From positions 1 to 64,000 of the forward strand of contig CAIVKC010000034.1 of the NCBI GenBank assembly GCA_903906365.1: a stretch of 64,000 bases of DNA. Direction: 5' to 3'. The translations under genes were made by a program, and so were the position numbers. Source of the stretch: an uncultured Bacteroidota bacterium. Its GTDB lineage: Bacteria; Bacteroidota; Bacteroidia; Chitinophagales; Chitinophagaceae. Below the pieces are notes generated by a model. It was not told the DNA's origin, ran no database searches, and was given only the letters and a program-made list of their open reading frames with translations. Positions 27,860 to 36,302 of this stretch are shown here, one piece after another (within the stretch, counting starts at the first letter, position 1; each line of letters starts with the position of its first letter).

Positions 27860-28450
27860 TTATTGAATTCCGTAACTCTCCAGTAAAGCTTTGTATTGGG
27901 GACTGGTCCTTCTGCGGATGCTTTCCTGACCCACCAGGTCCTGAATTCTCATAAAACCATCCAGGATGGCCTCCGGTCTGGGCGGGCACCCCGGTACATA
28001 TACATCCACCGGGACCACCTGGTCAATACCCTGCAGCACCGAATAGGTGTCAAAAATACCCCCGCTGGAAGCACAGGCCCCCACGGCCATAACCCAGCGC
28101 GGCTCCGCCATCTGCAGATATACCTGTTTTACAACAGGTCCCATTTTCTTGGCTATGGTTCCCATTACCATCAGCAGGTCACACTGGCGCGGTGAAAAAC
28201 CAAGCCTTTCCGCGCCAAAACGGGCCAGGTCATAATGGGATGCCATAGTGGCCATGAATTCTATACCGCAGCAGGAAGTGGCAAATGGCATCGGCCAGAT
28301 GGAATTTTTCCTCGCCAGACCGACCACATCGCTGAGCTTGGCTGTAAAGAAACCATCTCCGCCGTAGCCTTCCGGCATGTCAACCAGGCTGATATTATCT
28401 TTGGCATCTGCCTGTATGGGGTGAATATTGAATCGAACCGGACGTGCCAT
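27860..28450 (-). CDS. nuoB: NADH-quinone oxidoreductase subunit B
   Basis: 196 aa, the PSST subunit with cluster N2, the final electron donor to quinone. Cys ligands are visible in FATSCCGIEFMA, VGACASSGG and VPGCPPRPEAIL. It is the second gene of the operon, after nuoA. Confidence 0.97.
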   Translation of the reverse strand: MARPVRFNIHPIQADAKDNISLVDMPEGYGGDGFFTAKLSDVVGLARKNSIWPMPFATSCCGIEFMATMASHYDLARFGAERLGFSPRQCDLLMVMGTIAKKMGPVVKQVYLQMAEPRWVMAVGACASSGGIFDTYSVLQGIDQVVPVDVYVPGCPPRPEAILDGFMRIQDLVGQESIRRRTSPQYKALLESYGIQ

Positions 28451-28557
28451 ATAATCAGTTTAATTGGTAAAGGATAATTGAACTACCGCAGTATAAACAG
28501 CTGATAACAACAAGAAGTTTACGCGAAATAAGTCCTATTTCCTTTTTTAAGCTTATT

Positions 28558-28977
28558 TTAATCTTCCCAGGTTAAAGCGCCTTTTTTTATTATATATATG
28601 AAACCCACCAGGAACAGTCCCACAAAGAGCAGTACAGCGGAAAATCCCGCCCATTTCAGTTCCCGAAAATTAACGGCATAGGGATAAAAAAAGATCACCT
28701 CCACATCAAAGAGGACAAACAGGATTGCGACCAGGAAGTATTTGATGGCCATCGGCTGGCGGGCATTCCCCACCGATTCGATGCCGCTTTCAAAATTCTG
28801 GAGTTTGTCGGAGGTTTTGCGGCTGGGTCCGATCAAATGGGTTAGGCCAAGGACGGCGGCCACAAATCCAATGGCGAATAAAAGTTGTATGCCTATTGGC
28901 AGGTAGTTGAGAGCACTGTTTGCATTGTTCGCAGCAGAAACGGTATTGGCCTGCAGGAGAAATATGTCCATTTCCAT
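28558..28977 (-). CDS. nuoA: NADH-quinone oxidoreductase subunit A
   Basis: Three transmembrane helices and the NuoA signature KTSDKLQNFESGIESVGNARQPMAIKYFLVAILFVLFDVEVIFF. The track start at 29046 would put the promoter inside the gene; the TTG-N19-TATTTTTG promoter at 28994-29023 lies just upstream of the ATG at 28977 (MEMDIFLLQ), which I therefore choose, giving 139 aa. It is the first gene of the 14-gene operon. Confidence 0.95.
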   Translation of the reverse strand: MEMDIFLLQANTVSAANNANSALNYLPIGIQLLFAIGFVAAVLGLTHLIGPSRKTSDKLQNFESGIESVGNARQPMAIKYFLVAILFVLFDVEVIFFYPYAVNFRELKWAGFSAVLLFVGLFLVGFIYIIKKGALTWED

Positions 28978-28993
28978 GATATTGCTTCGGCAG

Positions 28994-29023
28994 CAAAAAT
29001 AAGGCAGCATGACCAATTTACAA
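28994..29023 (-). promoter_or_regulatory. Promoter of the nuoA-N operon
   Basis: On the minus strand TTG (29023-29021), exactly 19 bases, then TATTTTTG (29001-28994). This matches the Bacteroidota primary-sigma consensus (TTTG at -33 and TAnnTTTG at -7). The predicted start near 28989 leaves a leader of about a dozen bases before the chosen nuoA ATG. Confidence 0.8.
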
Positions 29024-29049
29024 TTTATAAAAATCAAAAACCCCAAAAT

Positions 29050-29091
29050 AACAATCCCCCGGAATACCCTTAAGGTATCCGGGGGATTGTT
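29050..29091 (-). terminator. Intrinsic terminator of the tonB-pstS-like-TPR operon
   Basis: An 18-bp inverted repeat with one bulged A: AACAATCCCCCGGAATACC (29050-29068) pairs with GGTATCCGGGGGATTGTT (29074-29091). Read on the minus strand it follows the stop of the TPR gene by 25 bases and is followed by ATTTTGGGGTTTTTG. It insulates the nuo promoter just downstream. Confidence 0.85.
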
Positions 29092-29115
29092 CGTATGTTC
29101 AGCCAGGCTGGCGGT

Positions 29116-30786
29116 TTATTTACCGTTGGGCTTGGCTGCGGGCTTGGGCTTCTGGGCAGGTTGTTTGGCCGGCTTTTCCAAAACAGAGATAAACTGGGGG
29201 GCCGTCGTGTTGGCGGGATCCACTTCCAGGATTTTTTTCAAGTAGGAAATGGCCGCCGGTTTATCCTTTTTAATGTCATTGTAATAGGAAGCCAGGTAGA
29301 AATAGGACTCAACGGCCTGGTTCTTGTATTTTACTGAGTCGAGGCTGCGCGCCTGCTGGGCCAGCTTCTCATAGGAGGCCACAGCCAGTCCGCCGGAATT
29401 GGCAGAATCATCCTGCGCCCTCAGGGAGCGGGCGCACCAGAGGTAGCCAAAAATTTCGGAGGGATATTTGGTTTCATATACCCCGCAAAATATGCTGTCG
29501 GCGGTTTTAAAATTTCCTGCCTGGTAATTGGCGATTCCCCAGTTATAGAGGTCGGAATTCGATGGATTTTTCTTTAGATTGTACATCCGGCCCTGCCAGA
29601 AAGCGTTGGCGGGTTTGTTTCCGGTGCGCTTGGCCAGATCGGAAGCTTCCTTGATCAGATCCATCTTATTGTCAAAGGAGGTATCCTTATCAATGGCCAG
29701 CTGGTAATTCTGCATCACCAGCGAATCATTACCGGGAAATTTGCTCAGCACCTGTGCGCGGAAAGAATAATCCTTGGGAATGAAGTTGTCCGGTTTCTGC
29801 TTGGCAAAATACTGGTCCAGGTTGATTTTGGCATTCACCGAGTCCCCTTCGTCATTGTAGGCGTAGGCTATCAGTTTATAGTATTTGGGGTTGGCGTTGG
29901 CACCCAGGGCAGCCAGATCCTGTTGGGCGGCTGCAATGGCCTCGGGGTATTTTTTCCTGCCCCAGATGATGGAGACCCTGTCGTATTCATTTTCATCGGT
30001 CTTGTCCGATACAGCCAGGTATTTGTCAAAATAGCCTGCTGCCTTATCAATATCCCGGTAGAACCAATAGTCAAAGAGGGCAAAATAGGCGGGTGCATAA
30101 GAAGGATCCAGACTGATGGCATCCTCAAAAGCAGGCAGGAAATATTCCTTATTATTCTGGGTCAGGTATACTTTTCCGATTTTGTACTTGGCTGCAGCCA
30201 TCTTGGGATCCAGTGAAAGTGCCTTCTGGTAGGAAAGCACCGCGTTACCCCCGTCGATGAGTTTACGGTAAACGTCCCCCATGATGATATAGGTATCCGG
30301 ATTATTGAAGTTCTTAACCAGGGTGGCCTGGTTCAGTTTCTCGATGGCATAGGGCGCATCACCGTTGCGGGCGTCCGCATTGGCCTGTCCGATGGCATTG
30401 AGTACCCCAATATCTTTTCCTTTGGTCAGCGAAATGGCGGTCTCAAAATGCTGGAGTGCATCAGCGGTCTTGCCTTCCCTTAATTCAATATCGCCGATTC
30501 CCGCCAACAGCAAAGGGGCACTCCCGTTGGTCTGCAGGGCTTTCTGGTAGAGGGCCTTGGCACCTACAGAATCCTTCAGATCCGGGTCAAGCAACAGGGT
30601 CTGTCCCAGCCAGTACACGGCATTGATGTCATTTGGATTGGAAGCCAATACTTTTTCAAAAGTCTCCTTGGCACTTTTATACCGCTGGTAGTATAAAAAT
30701 TTTTTTCCCTGTTCAACTGCCTGCGCCAAGAGCGCATGGCTCACCATAACCATGGCTACCAGTAAACTGAATCTGACTTTCTTCAT
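29116..30786 (-). CDS. Periplasmic TPR-repeat protein
   Basis: 556 aa with a signal peptide (MKKVRFSLLVAMVMVSHALLAQA) and then TPR-like helix pairs over nearly the whole length (for example AKETFEKVLASNPNDINAVYWLG, AVLSYQKALSLDPKMAAAKYKIG), ending in a Lys/Pro/Ala tail (KPAKQPAQKPKPAAKPNGK). No catalytic domain. It is the last gene of the tonB - small membrane protein - PstS-like - TPR unit, 46 bases after the PstS-like gene. It probably scaffolds periplasmic protein contacts; partner unknown. Confidence 0.85.
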   Translation of the reverse strand: MKKVRFSLLVAMVMVSHALLAQAVEQGKKFLYYQRYKSAKETFEKVLASNPNDINAVYWLGQTLLLDPDLKDSVGAKALYQKALQTNGSAPLLLAGIGDIELREGKTADALQHFETAISLTKGKDIGVLNAIGQANADARNGDAPYAIEKLNQATLVKNFNNPDTYIIMGDVYRKLIDGGNAVLSYQKALSLDPKMAAAKYKIGKVYLTQNNKEYFLPAFEDAISLDPSYAPAYFALFDYWFYRDIDKAAGYFDKYLAVSDKTDENEYDRVSIIWGRKKYPEAIAAAQQDLAALGANANPKYYKLIAYAYNDEGDSVNAKINLDQYFAKQKPDNFIPKDYSFRAQVLSKFPGNDSLVMQNYQLAIDKDTSFDNKMDLIKEASDLAKRTGNKPANAFWQGRMYNLKKNPSNSDLYNWGIANYQAGNFKTADSIFCGVYETKYPSEIFGYLWCARSLRAQDDSANSGGLAVASYEKLAQQARSLDSVKYKNQAVESYFYLASYYNDIKKDKPAAISYLKKILEVDPANTTAPQFISVLEKPAKQPAQKPKPAAKPNGK

Positions 30787-30832
30787 GTACGTTGCTGTTT
30801 TTTGAGTCCGTAAATTTATTGAAAATATGTGA

Positions 30833-31780
30833 TCATTCTGAAATTTTACTGTCCCTGATCTCGAATGACATCCTGCCCGGCACCAAGTAGGCCCTTCGGA
30901 AAATAAGCTGCCCTCTTTCGAATTGAAGGAAATTTACAAAATTGTTTCCGATTCCGCTGAAATCCTCGTTGAGTATATAATACAGGCCCCTTATCATCGG
31001 GTACCTCGACAGGGCGATATTGGCCTGGTAAGGTTCAACATAGGTCTTTCCCAGGCAGCTTACACATTCCACGGCGGCAATTTTGACCTTCTGCAGGAAA
31101 TGAAGCTGCTGTGGGTCGTCCTGGTCTCCAATCCAGCTTACCCCAATGAAGCCCACCGAATGTTCATGGCTGGCAACGTAGTTGATTACTTCCTCCGAAG
31201 ACCTGGCCGCCATCACGTTTTTGCCCAAGGGCTGTCCGTGCAGGATGGAATCCATGGCGTACCGTACCGTGGAAGTGGCCGATACCCCGTCCATGACGAC
31301 CTGGGGCTGGTCCGGGCTGCTGCCGGAAAGCATGCCGCGCACCTCATTCATGGTCAGGATGGTGTCCCTGGATTTGTTATTGACCACGATGGCAATGGCG
31401 TCATAGGCCAGGATACCATAGCTGGGTATCAGGTGAAAGGAATCCTTGTAGAAATTTTCCTCCTGCCTGTTCAATTCCCGGGTGACAATAATAAGCCGGG
31501 CGCTGTCCTTATTGGCCAGGTCCCGGAAACAGGCGGCCTCCGGTTTATACCGGACAATGATCTTTGCATTGGGAAAGGAGGACTCAAATACTTTAATCTG
31601 TGAGTCCATGACGGGTTTGAAGGATTCATCCACACTGATTCTGATGGTGCCTGATGTTGGCGTCTCCCTGTCCGCTTCAGACTTTTTTGTACTTCCCGAA
31701 CAGGCGCTAAGCAGGATAGCCAGGAGCAACAGCCAGCCGCTTTGGCTTGGAAGGGTACTTTTTATAAACAATAGGTTCAT
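30833..31780 (-). CDS. PstS-like substrate-binding lipoprotein
   Basis: 315 aa from the ATG at 31780, chosen because a lipoprotein signal starts there (QSGWLLLLAILLSACSGS, lipobox LSAC). The rest resembles PstS-type phosphate/anion-binding proteins (GTIRISVDESFKPVMDSQIKVFE; SATSTVRYAMDSILHG; VGFIGVSWIGDQDD). There are no PstA/B/C genes nearby. The start codon shares one base with the stop of the preceding small gene (TGATG), indicating translational coupling. In this context it may deliver a ligand to, or sense one for, the TonB system rather than an ABC importer; this is inference. Confidence 0.85.
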   Translation of the reverse strand: MNLLFIKSTLPSQSGWLLLLAILLSACSGSTKKSEADRETPTSGTIRISVDESFKPVMDSQIKVFESSFPNAKIIVRYKPEAACFRDLANKDSARLIIVTRELNRQEENFYKDSFHLIPSYGILAYDAIAIVVNNKSRDTILTMNEVRGMLSGSSPDQPQVVMDGVSATSTVRYAMDSILHGQPLGKNVMAARSSEEVINYVASHEHSVGFIGVSWIGDQDDPQQLHFLQKVKIAAVECVSCLGKTYVEPYQANIALSRYPMIRGLYYILNEDFSGIGNNFVNFLQFERGQLIFRRAYLVPGRMSFEIRDSKISE

Positions 31781-32013
31781 CAGCGAAAGTAGTTTTTTTT
31801 GTATCCGCGGTAGACCCTCCAGATTCCGTAAATCAGGCAAAGGCATGCGAAAAAAATCCTATAAAACACATCCACCCCGAAATCAAACCCAAGCCGGGGG
31901 GCAATCAGGAAAAAGACACCAAGCCCTGTGATCATAATACCCATCCCATAATCCAGGATGGTGCGCATTAATATATATCCCCTGGTTCTTTTATCAGGCT
32001 CCTCATTTCTCAT
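31780..32013 (-). CDS. Small two-helix membrane protein
   Basis: 77 aa from the ATG at 32013 (MRNEEPDKRTRGYILMRT); the track extends 20 codons further upstream without support. Two hydrophobic segments (YGMGIMITGLGVFFLIAP and VFYRIFFACLCLIYGIW) and a basic C terminus (RVYRGYKKNYFR) suggest a hairpin inner-membrane protein with cytoplasmic ends. Not a family I can name. Its stop overlaps the start of the PstS-like gene and it follows tonB by about 108 bases, so it is part of the same transcription unit. Confidence 0.75.
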   Translation of the reverse strand: MRNEEPDKRTRGYILMRTILDYGMGIMITGLGVFFLIAPRLGFDFGVDVFYRIFFACLCLIYGIWRVYRGYKKNYFR

Positions 32014-32121
32014 GCATTTGTAATTTATGTATGGAATGGGCAAATTACTAAAATATGGTGGAAAAAAATCCAATCTTGCTCAACCTGACGTTATTGGGAC
32101 CCAATGCCAGGTTACAGCAGT

Positions 32122-32949
32122 TTAATTTTCATCCCCGGACTGGAAAACCACCGGTAGTTTAAAGTATACGGCCACCGGCCTGCCATGCTGGGTACCTGGT
32201 TTCCAGGCAGGCATTTTCTTCATGACCCGCAGCACTTCATTGTCAAAATCCGGGCCCCCGTGCTGCTCGAGTTCAAATCCCCCGATGCTGCCGTCCCGGT
32301 TGACCACGAAACGGACCAGCACCCTGATCCTGGATCCGGGCTCCATTTCATCCTGGGGGGTACGCAGGTTCCTGGATAAAAAGTGCTGCAGTCCGCCCGG
32401 TCCCCCTGGAAATTCGGGCATGATCTCTGAGCCATCCAGGATCTCCTCCGCCCTGGCGGGGGCAGTGGTTTCCTCGGCGGGCCTTTCAGCGGCTGATCCA
32501 AAGGAGGCGCCCTGTGGTCCGGATTCACCGGGCAACTCCCCGGTGATATTCTGGGTGCCTATATTTTTAAGCTCTTTTTCCTCCTGGGTCGGTATGGGCG
32601 TAGAATCAACCAGGTTGTCCCGGGTGATGCGCATAGTCACATCCTTCAGGGTGGCCGTTTTGGTTTGAATACGTGCGGGCGCGGGCGGATCGGGATGCAG
32701 ATTGACGGGAGTCAGGTTCAAAGAATCCATAACGGGTGATGCGGCGGCCCTTTGGGGCGGCTGGGGGAAAAAATGGTTTTTCCAGTACCCCGCCGTGGTG
32801 GCCAGCACCAGCAAGGCAACAATAAGGCCCAGGGAAGCTTTCAGGCGGTGATCATAGCCAGCGCGGAGTTCATAGGCGCCGTATTCCTTGTTGCGGTTTT
32901 CAAATAAAATGTCCAGCATATCTGCCCTAAAAATATAGTCAGGTTTCAT
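32122..32949 (-). CDS. tonB: Energy transducer TonB (second)
   Basis: 275 aa. It shares with the first TonB the cytoplasmic motif LDILFENRNKEYGAYELR, then a transmembrane helix (LGLIVALLVLATTAGYW), a Pro-rich spacer (PDPPAPARIQTK) and a TonB C-terminal domain (MPEFPGGPGGLQHFLSRNLR to FKLPVVFQSG). No ExbB/ExbD genes are linked here, so it presumably uses those at 8.6-10.8 kb. First gene of the operon with the small membrane protein, PstS-like and TPR genes; divergent from the phosphatase gene. Confidence 0.94.
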   Translation of the reverse strand: MKPDYIFRADMLDILFENRNKEYGAYELRAGYDHRLKASLGLIVALLVLATTAGYWKNHFFPQPPQRAAASPVMDSLNLTPVNLHPDPPAPARIQTKTATLKDVTMRITRDNLVDSTPIPTQEEKELKNIGTQNITGELPGESGPQGASFGSAAERPAEETTAPARAEEILDGSEIMPEFPGGPGGLQHFLSRNLRTPQDEMEPGSRIRVLVRFVVNRDGSIGGFELEQHGGPDFDNEVLRVMKKMPAWKPGTQHGRPVAVYFKLPVVFQSGDEN

Positions 32950-33053
32950 GTCTGATGTTATTTAACGTATGAAAAATGGGTGAGGTGATCATGAACCTGC
33001 GCAGGTACTTTTTATGAGATGCATGACACCGGTTTATTCCATAAACTACGGGA

Positions 33054-33083
33054 TTGCGCCTTCTTGGTTTTGCCTTACTTTTG
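33054..33083 (+). promoter_or_regulatory. Promoter of the tyrosine phosphatase gene
   Basis: TTG at 33054-33056, exactly 19 bases, then TACTTTTG at 33076-33083, an exact match to TTG-N19-TAnnTTTG. Only five bases separate the -7 box from the ATG at 33089, so the transcript should begin at or next to the start codon (leaderless or nearly so). Confidence 0.75.
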
Positions 33084-33088
33084 CAGGC

Positions 33089-33553
33089 ATGAAAATCCTG
33101 ATGGTCTGTCTGGGAAATATATGCAGGAGCCCCCTGGCAGAGGCCGTATTGAAACATAAAGCCGATGCGGCAGGTCTTTCCTGGGTAGTGGACAGCGCAG
33201 GCACCAATGGCTATCACATCGGCGACCCCCCCCATCCGCTGTCCCGCAAAGTGGCTGCTGAGCATGGCCTCGATATCAGTATGCAGCGGGCCAGACAATT
33301 CCTGGCGGCGGATGTTGAGCGATTTGACCGCATTTATGCCATGGGTCAGGATGTGGTTTCCGAGATGCGGTCCATCGCCCGCCACCGTTTTGATCCGGCA
33401 AAAATCGACCTGCTGATGAATGTATTATACCCGGGCCAGGACATAGAAGTCCCGGATCCCTGGTCAGGGCCTGAATCAGGCTACCACCTGGTCTACCGAA
33501 TGGTGGAGGAGGCAAGCAGTGAACTGATCAAAATATATGGCAGTCCTTCATAA
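33089..33553 (+). CDS. Low-molecular-weight protein tyrosine phosphatase
   Basis: 154 aa from the ATG at 33089 (MKILMVCLGNICRSPLAEAV); the track start at 33014 lies inside the promoter. The P-loop CLGNICRS (C-x5-R-S) sits at the N terminus and the general-acid Asp in VPDPWSG near residue 123. Cytoplasmic phosphotyrosine hydrolysis; in bacteria often paired with a tyrosine kinase in polysaccharide export, but none is linked here. Monocistronic, ahead of hisS. Confidence 0.94.
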   Translation: MKILMVCLGNICRSPLAEAVLKHKADAAGLSWVVDSAGTNGYHIGDPPHPLSRKVAAEHGLDISMQRARQFLAADVERFDRIYAMGQDVVSEMRSIARHRFDPAKIDLLMNVLYPGQDIEVPDPWSGPESGYHLVYRMVEEASSELIKIYGSPS

Positions 33554-33616
33554 TTTGTAAAACGAATCCCGCAAAGGGCAATCCCGCTTGGGTAGAATAT
33601 TTCAATTGTAGCAATT

Positions 33617-34984
33617 ATGGTTAAACCTTCCATACCACAGGGTACAAGAGACTTCGGGCCGGAAGTGGTCCGCAAACGCGGCTATATATTCAAAACGATC
33701 CGGGATGTATTTGAATTATACGGATACCAGCCGCTGGAAACCCCGGCCATGGAAAACCTGGAAACCCTGACGGGCAAATACGGGGAGGAAGGCGACAAGC
33801 TGATTTTCAAAATCCTCAATAATGGGCTGCAGGATCCAAAGAACCGGGACAAAAGTCGGGAGGCCTTTGATAATGCCCTTGAAGGGAAAGCAGACAGGAA
33901 CCTGACCGAGCGGGCCTTGCGGTATGACCTGACCATACCCTTTGCCCGGTATGTGGCCATGAATCACGGTCAGCTCACTTTCCCCTATAAACGCTACCAG
34001 ATGCAGCCCGTCTGGCGTGCCGATCGTCCCCAGAAGGGCCGCTACCGTGAATTCTACCAGTGTGACGTGGATGTGGTGGGAAGCCGCTCCCTGCTCAACG
34101 AGGTGGAGATGGTGGGTATTTACGGGGATGTGTTTGAAAGGTTGGGCATGAAAGTGGAAATAAGGATCAACAGCCGCAAGATACTCTCAGCCCTGGCAGC
34201 GCTCTGCGGGGGACCTCACCGCATGACGGATATCACCGTTGCCATTGACAAACTCGATAAGATCGGGCTTGAAAAAGTGAAAGAGGAATTGACCTCAAAA
34301 GGGATTGAGCCCGCCCAGTTGGCTTTGATTGAAACCTACCTGGGAATCGAAGGCCCCAATGAGGAAAAACTATCCCGGCTCGGGAACCTGCTGGGGGACA
34401 GCCCCCTGGCCCGGGAAGGCATCCAGGAAATCAGCTATGTGCTGCAGTTCCACCCGGGCAGGGAAGGACTCCAGGCCGATTTTACCCTGGCACGCGGGCT
34501 CAACTATTACACAGGACTTATTTTTGAAGTTAAATCCCTGCAGGCCCGCATGGGGAGCCTGGGCGGAGGGGGGCGTTATGATGACCTGACCGGCTTATTT
34601 GGGGTCCCGGACATTCCGGGCGCGGGTATATCCTTTGGGGTAGACCGGATCTATGATGTGCTGGAGGAACTGCAATTGTTTCCCGGGGACAGTTTCACGG
34701 GGACCCAGGTGCTTTTTTTCAACATGGGTGAAGCAGAAGCGGCCGCCGCCTTCGGGCATATGCAGGCGCTGCGTGGAAGAAACATCCGCTGCGAGATCTA
34801 CCATGAAGCAGCCAAATTGGACAAGCAGTTCAAATACGCCGATAAAAAGCGAATTGCCCATGCCGTCATCATCGGGACCAACGAACTGGCCCAGGGAACC
34901 TGCGTGGTCAAGGACCTTCGCCGCGGCGAGCAGCTAACCATTCCGGTCAACCGGCTGTCAGGGTTTGTCTTTGAAGGCAGCTGA
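33617..34984 (+). CDS. hisS: Histidine-tRNA ligase
   Basis: 455 aa class II synthetase. Motif 1 region IPQGTRDFGPEVVRKRGYIF, motif 2 RADRPQKGRYREFYQCDVDV, the HisRS-specific LARGLNYYTGLIFEVK and motif 3 GISFGVDRIYDVL are intact, followed by an anticodon-binding domain (about 360-455). Charges tRNA-His in the cytoplasm. It ends four bases from the convergent thiolase stop. Confidence 0.97.
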   Translation: MVKPSIPQGTRDFGPEVVRKRGYIFKTIRDVFELYGYQPLETPAMENLETLTGKYGEEGDKLIFKILNNGLQDPKNRDKSREAFDNALEGKADRNLTERALRYDLTIPFARYVAMNHGQLTFPYKRYQMQPVWRADRPQKGRYREFYQCDVDVVGSRSLLNEVEMVGIYGDVFERLGMKVEIRINSRKILSALAALCGGPHRMTDITVAIDKLDKIGLEKVKEELTSKGIEPAQLALIETYLGIEGPNEEKLSRLGNLLGDSPLAREGIQEISYVLQFHPGREGLQADFTLARGLNYYTGLIFEVKSLQARMGSLGGGGRYDDLTGLFGVPDIPGAGISFGVDRIYDVLEELQLFPGDSFTGTQVLFFNMGEAEAAAAFGHMQALRGRNIRCEIYHEAAKLDKQFKYADKKRIAHAVIIGTNELAQGTCVVKDLRRGEQLTIPVNRLSGFVFEGS

Positions 34985-34988
34985 CCGC

Positions 34989-36182
34989 TCAGAGGGCTTC
35001 ATAAACGATGGCCGCGCCCTGGCCCACCCCCACGCACATGGCTGCCAGGCCCCTGGCAGAGCCCCGTCTGCGCATTTCATGCAACAGCGTCACTGAAATC
35101 CGGGCCCCGCTGCAGCCCAGCGGATGGCCAATGGAAATGGCACCTCCGTTCACGTTTACCCTTTCTATATCAAGTCCCAGATCATGTATGCAGGCAATGG
35201 ACTGGGAGGCAAAGGCTTCGTTGAGTTCTACCAGGTCCAGGTCCTCCAGTCTGAGTCCTGCCCTGGAAAGTGCTTTTCGGGTGGCGGGTACCGGACCAAT
35301 ACCCATGATGGCCGGATCTACGCCCGCCACCCCCATGGAGACTATTTTAGCCAGGGGCTGCAGGTGGTATTTTTCCAGGGCCTCCTCACTGGCCAGCAAC
35401 AGGGCGGCCGCCCCGTCGTTGATCCCCGAGGAATTGCCCGCCGTAACCGTTCCCTGCCTGTCAAACACGGGTTGGAGACGCCCTAGTTTCTCCAGGGAGG
35501 TCTGCCGGGGATGTTCATCCCGGGAAAACCAGCTGATCAGGCTGTCTTTCATCATTTCCACATATACCAGCTCATCTTCCCATTTACCGGCCTGCAGGGC
35601 GGCAAAATATTTCTCCTGGCTGAACAGGGCAAATTCATCCTGGGCATGCCTTGAAATCTTCCACTGCCTGGCGACATTTTCGGCCGTTTCCCCCATGGAA
35701 TAGGGGTAATACAGTTCGGTCAGTTTGGGGTTGATGAACCTCCAGCCAATGGTGGTATCAAACATTTCGGTATCCCGGCTGAAGGGCTGCCTGGATTTAC
35801 CCAGGACAAAGGGAGCCCGGGTCATGCTCTCCACCCCGCCGGCAATATAGAGTTCCCCTTCCCCGCACATAATGGCGCGGGCAGCCTGCATGATCGCATC
35901 CAGCCCGGAGGCGCACAGGCGGTTGACGGTGGTTCCCGCTACCACGGGGGGCAGGCCGGCCAGCAGGGCGGCCATCCTGGCCACGTTGCGGTTGTCTTCA
36001 CCGGCCTGGTTGGCGTCGCCGGCGATGACGTCTTCGATGGCTGCGGGATCCATACCCGGGTTCCGCTGGAGCAGGGCCTTAATCGTATAGGCCAGCAAAT
36101 CGTCGGGGCGTATGGTACTCAGCGCCCCGCCGTATTTTCCAACAGGGGTTCTAACTGCATCAATTATATAAGCGGTCTTCAT
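34989..36182 (-). CDS. Thiolase (acetyl-CoA C-acyltransferase)
   Basis: 397 aa. The nucleophile Cys is in TTVNRLCASGLDA (near 90), NEAFASQSIA near 330, and the GHPLGCSGAR and MCVGVGQGAAIVYE motifs carry His and the second Cys. This is a biosynthetic/degradative thiolase of the PcaF/FadA/AtoB group; without partner genes the chain length and pathway cannot be fixed. A TATATTTG box on the minus strand at 36249-36256 may be its -7 element, though no TTG lies at the expected spacing. Confidence 0.94.
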   Translation of the reverse strand: MKTAYIIDAVRTPVGKYGGALSTIRPDDLLAYTIKALLQRNPGMDPAAIEDVIAGDANQAGEDNRNVARMAALLAGLPPVVAGTTVNRLCASGLDAIMQAARAIMCGEGELYIAGGVESMTRAPFVLGKSRQPFSRDTEMFDTTIGWRFINPKLTELYYPYSMGETAENVARQWKISRHAQDEFALFSQEKYFAALQAGKWEDELVYVEMMKDSLISWFSRDEHPRQTSLEKLGRLQPVFDRQGTVTAGNSSGINDGAAALLLASEEALEKYHLQPLAKIVSMGVAGVDPAIMGIGPVPATRKALSRAGLRLEDLDLVELNEAFASQSIACIHDLGLDIERVNVNGGAISIGHPLGCSGARISVTLLHEMRRRGSARGLAAMCVGVGQGAAIVYEAL

Positions 36183-36288
36183 TCAGCGGTGGTTTAATGT
36201 TTGGATCCAACAGATTGACGGACAGGCCCGCGGGGGGGCGCCGGAGTGCAAATATAATCAGCCTGAGAGCTTATCCGTTCATCCGGCG

Positions 36289-36296
36289 TATCTTTG
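36289..36296 (+). promoter_or_regulatory. -7 promoter box of rlmN
   Basis: TATCTTTG matches TAnnTTTG and ends six bases before the ATG at 36303. The upstream TTG is not present at 19 bases, so only half of the consensus is seen. The position implies a leaderless or nearly leaderless rlmN mRNA. Confidence 0.5.
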
Positions 36297-36302
36297 CAAG
36301 TC

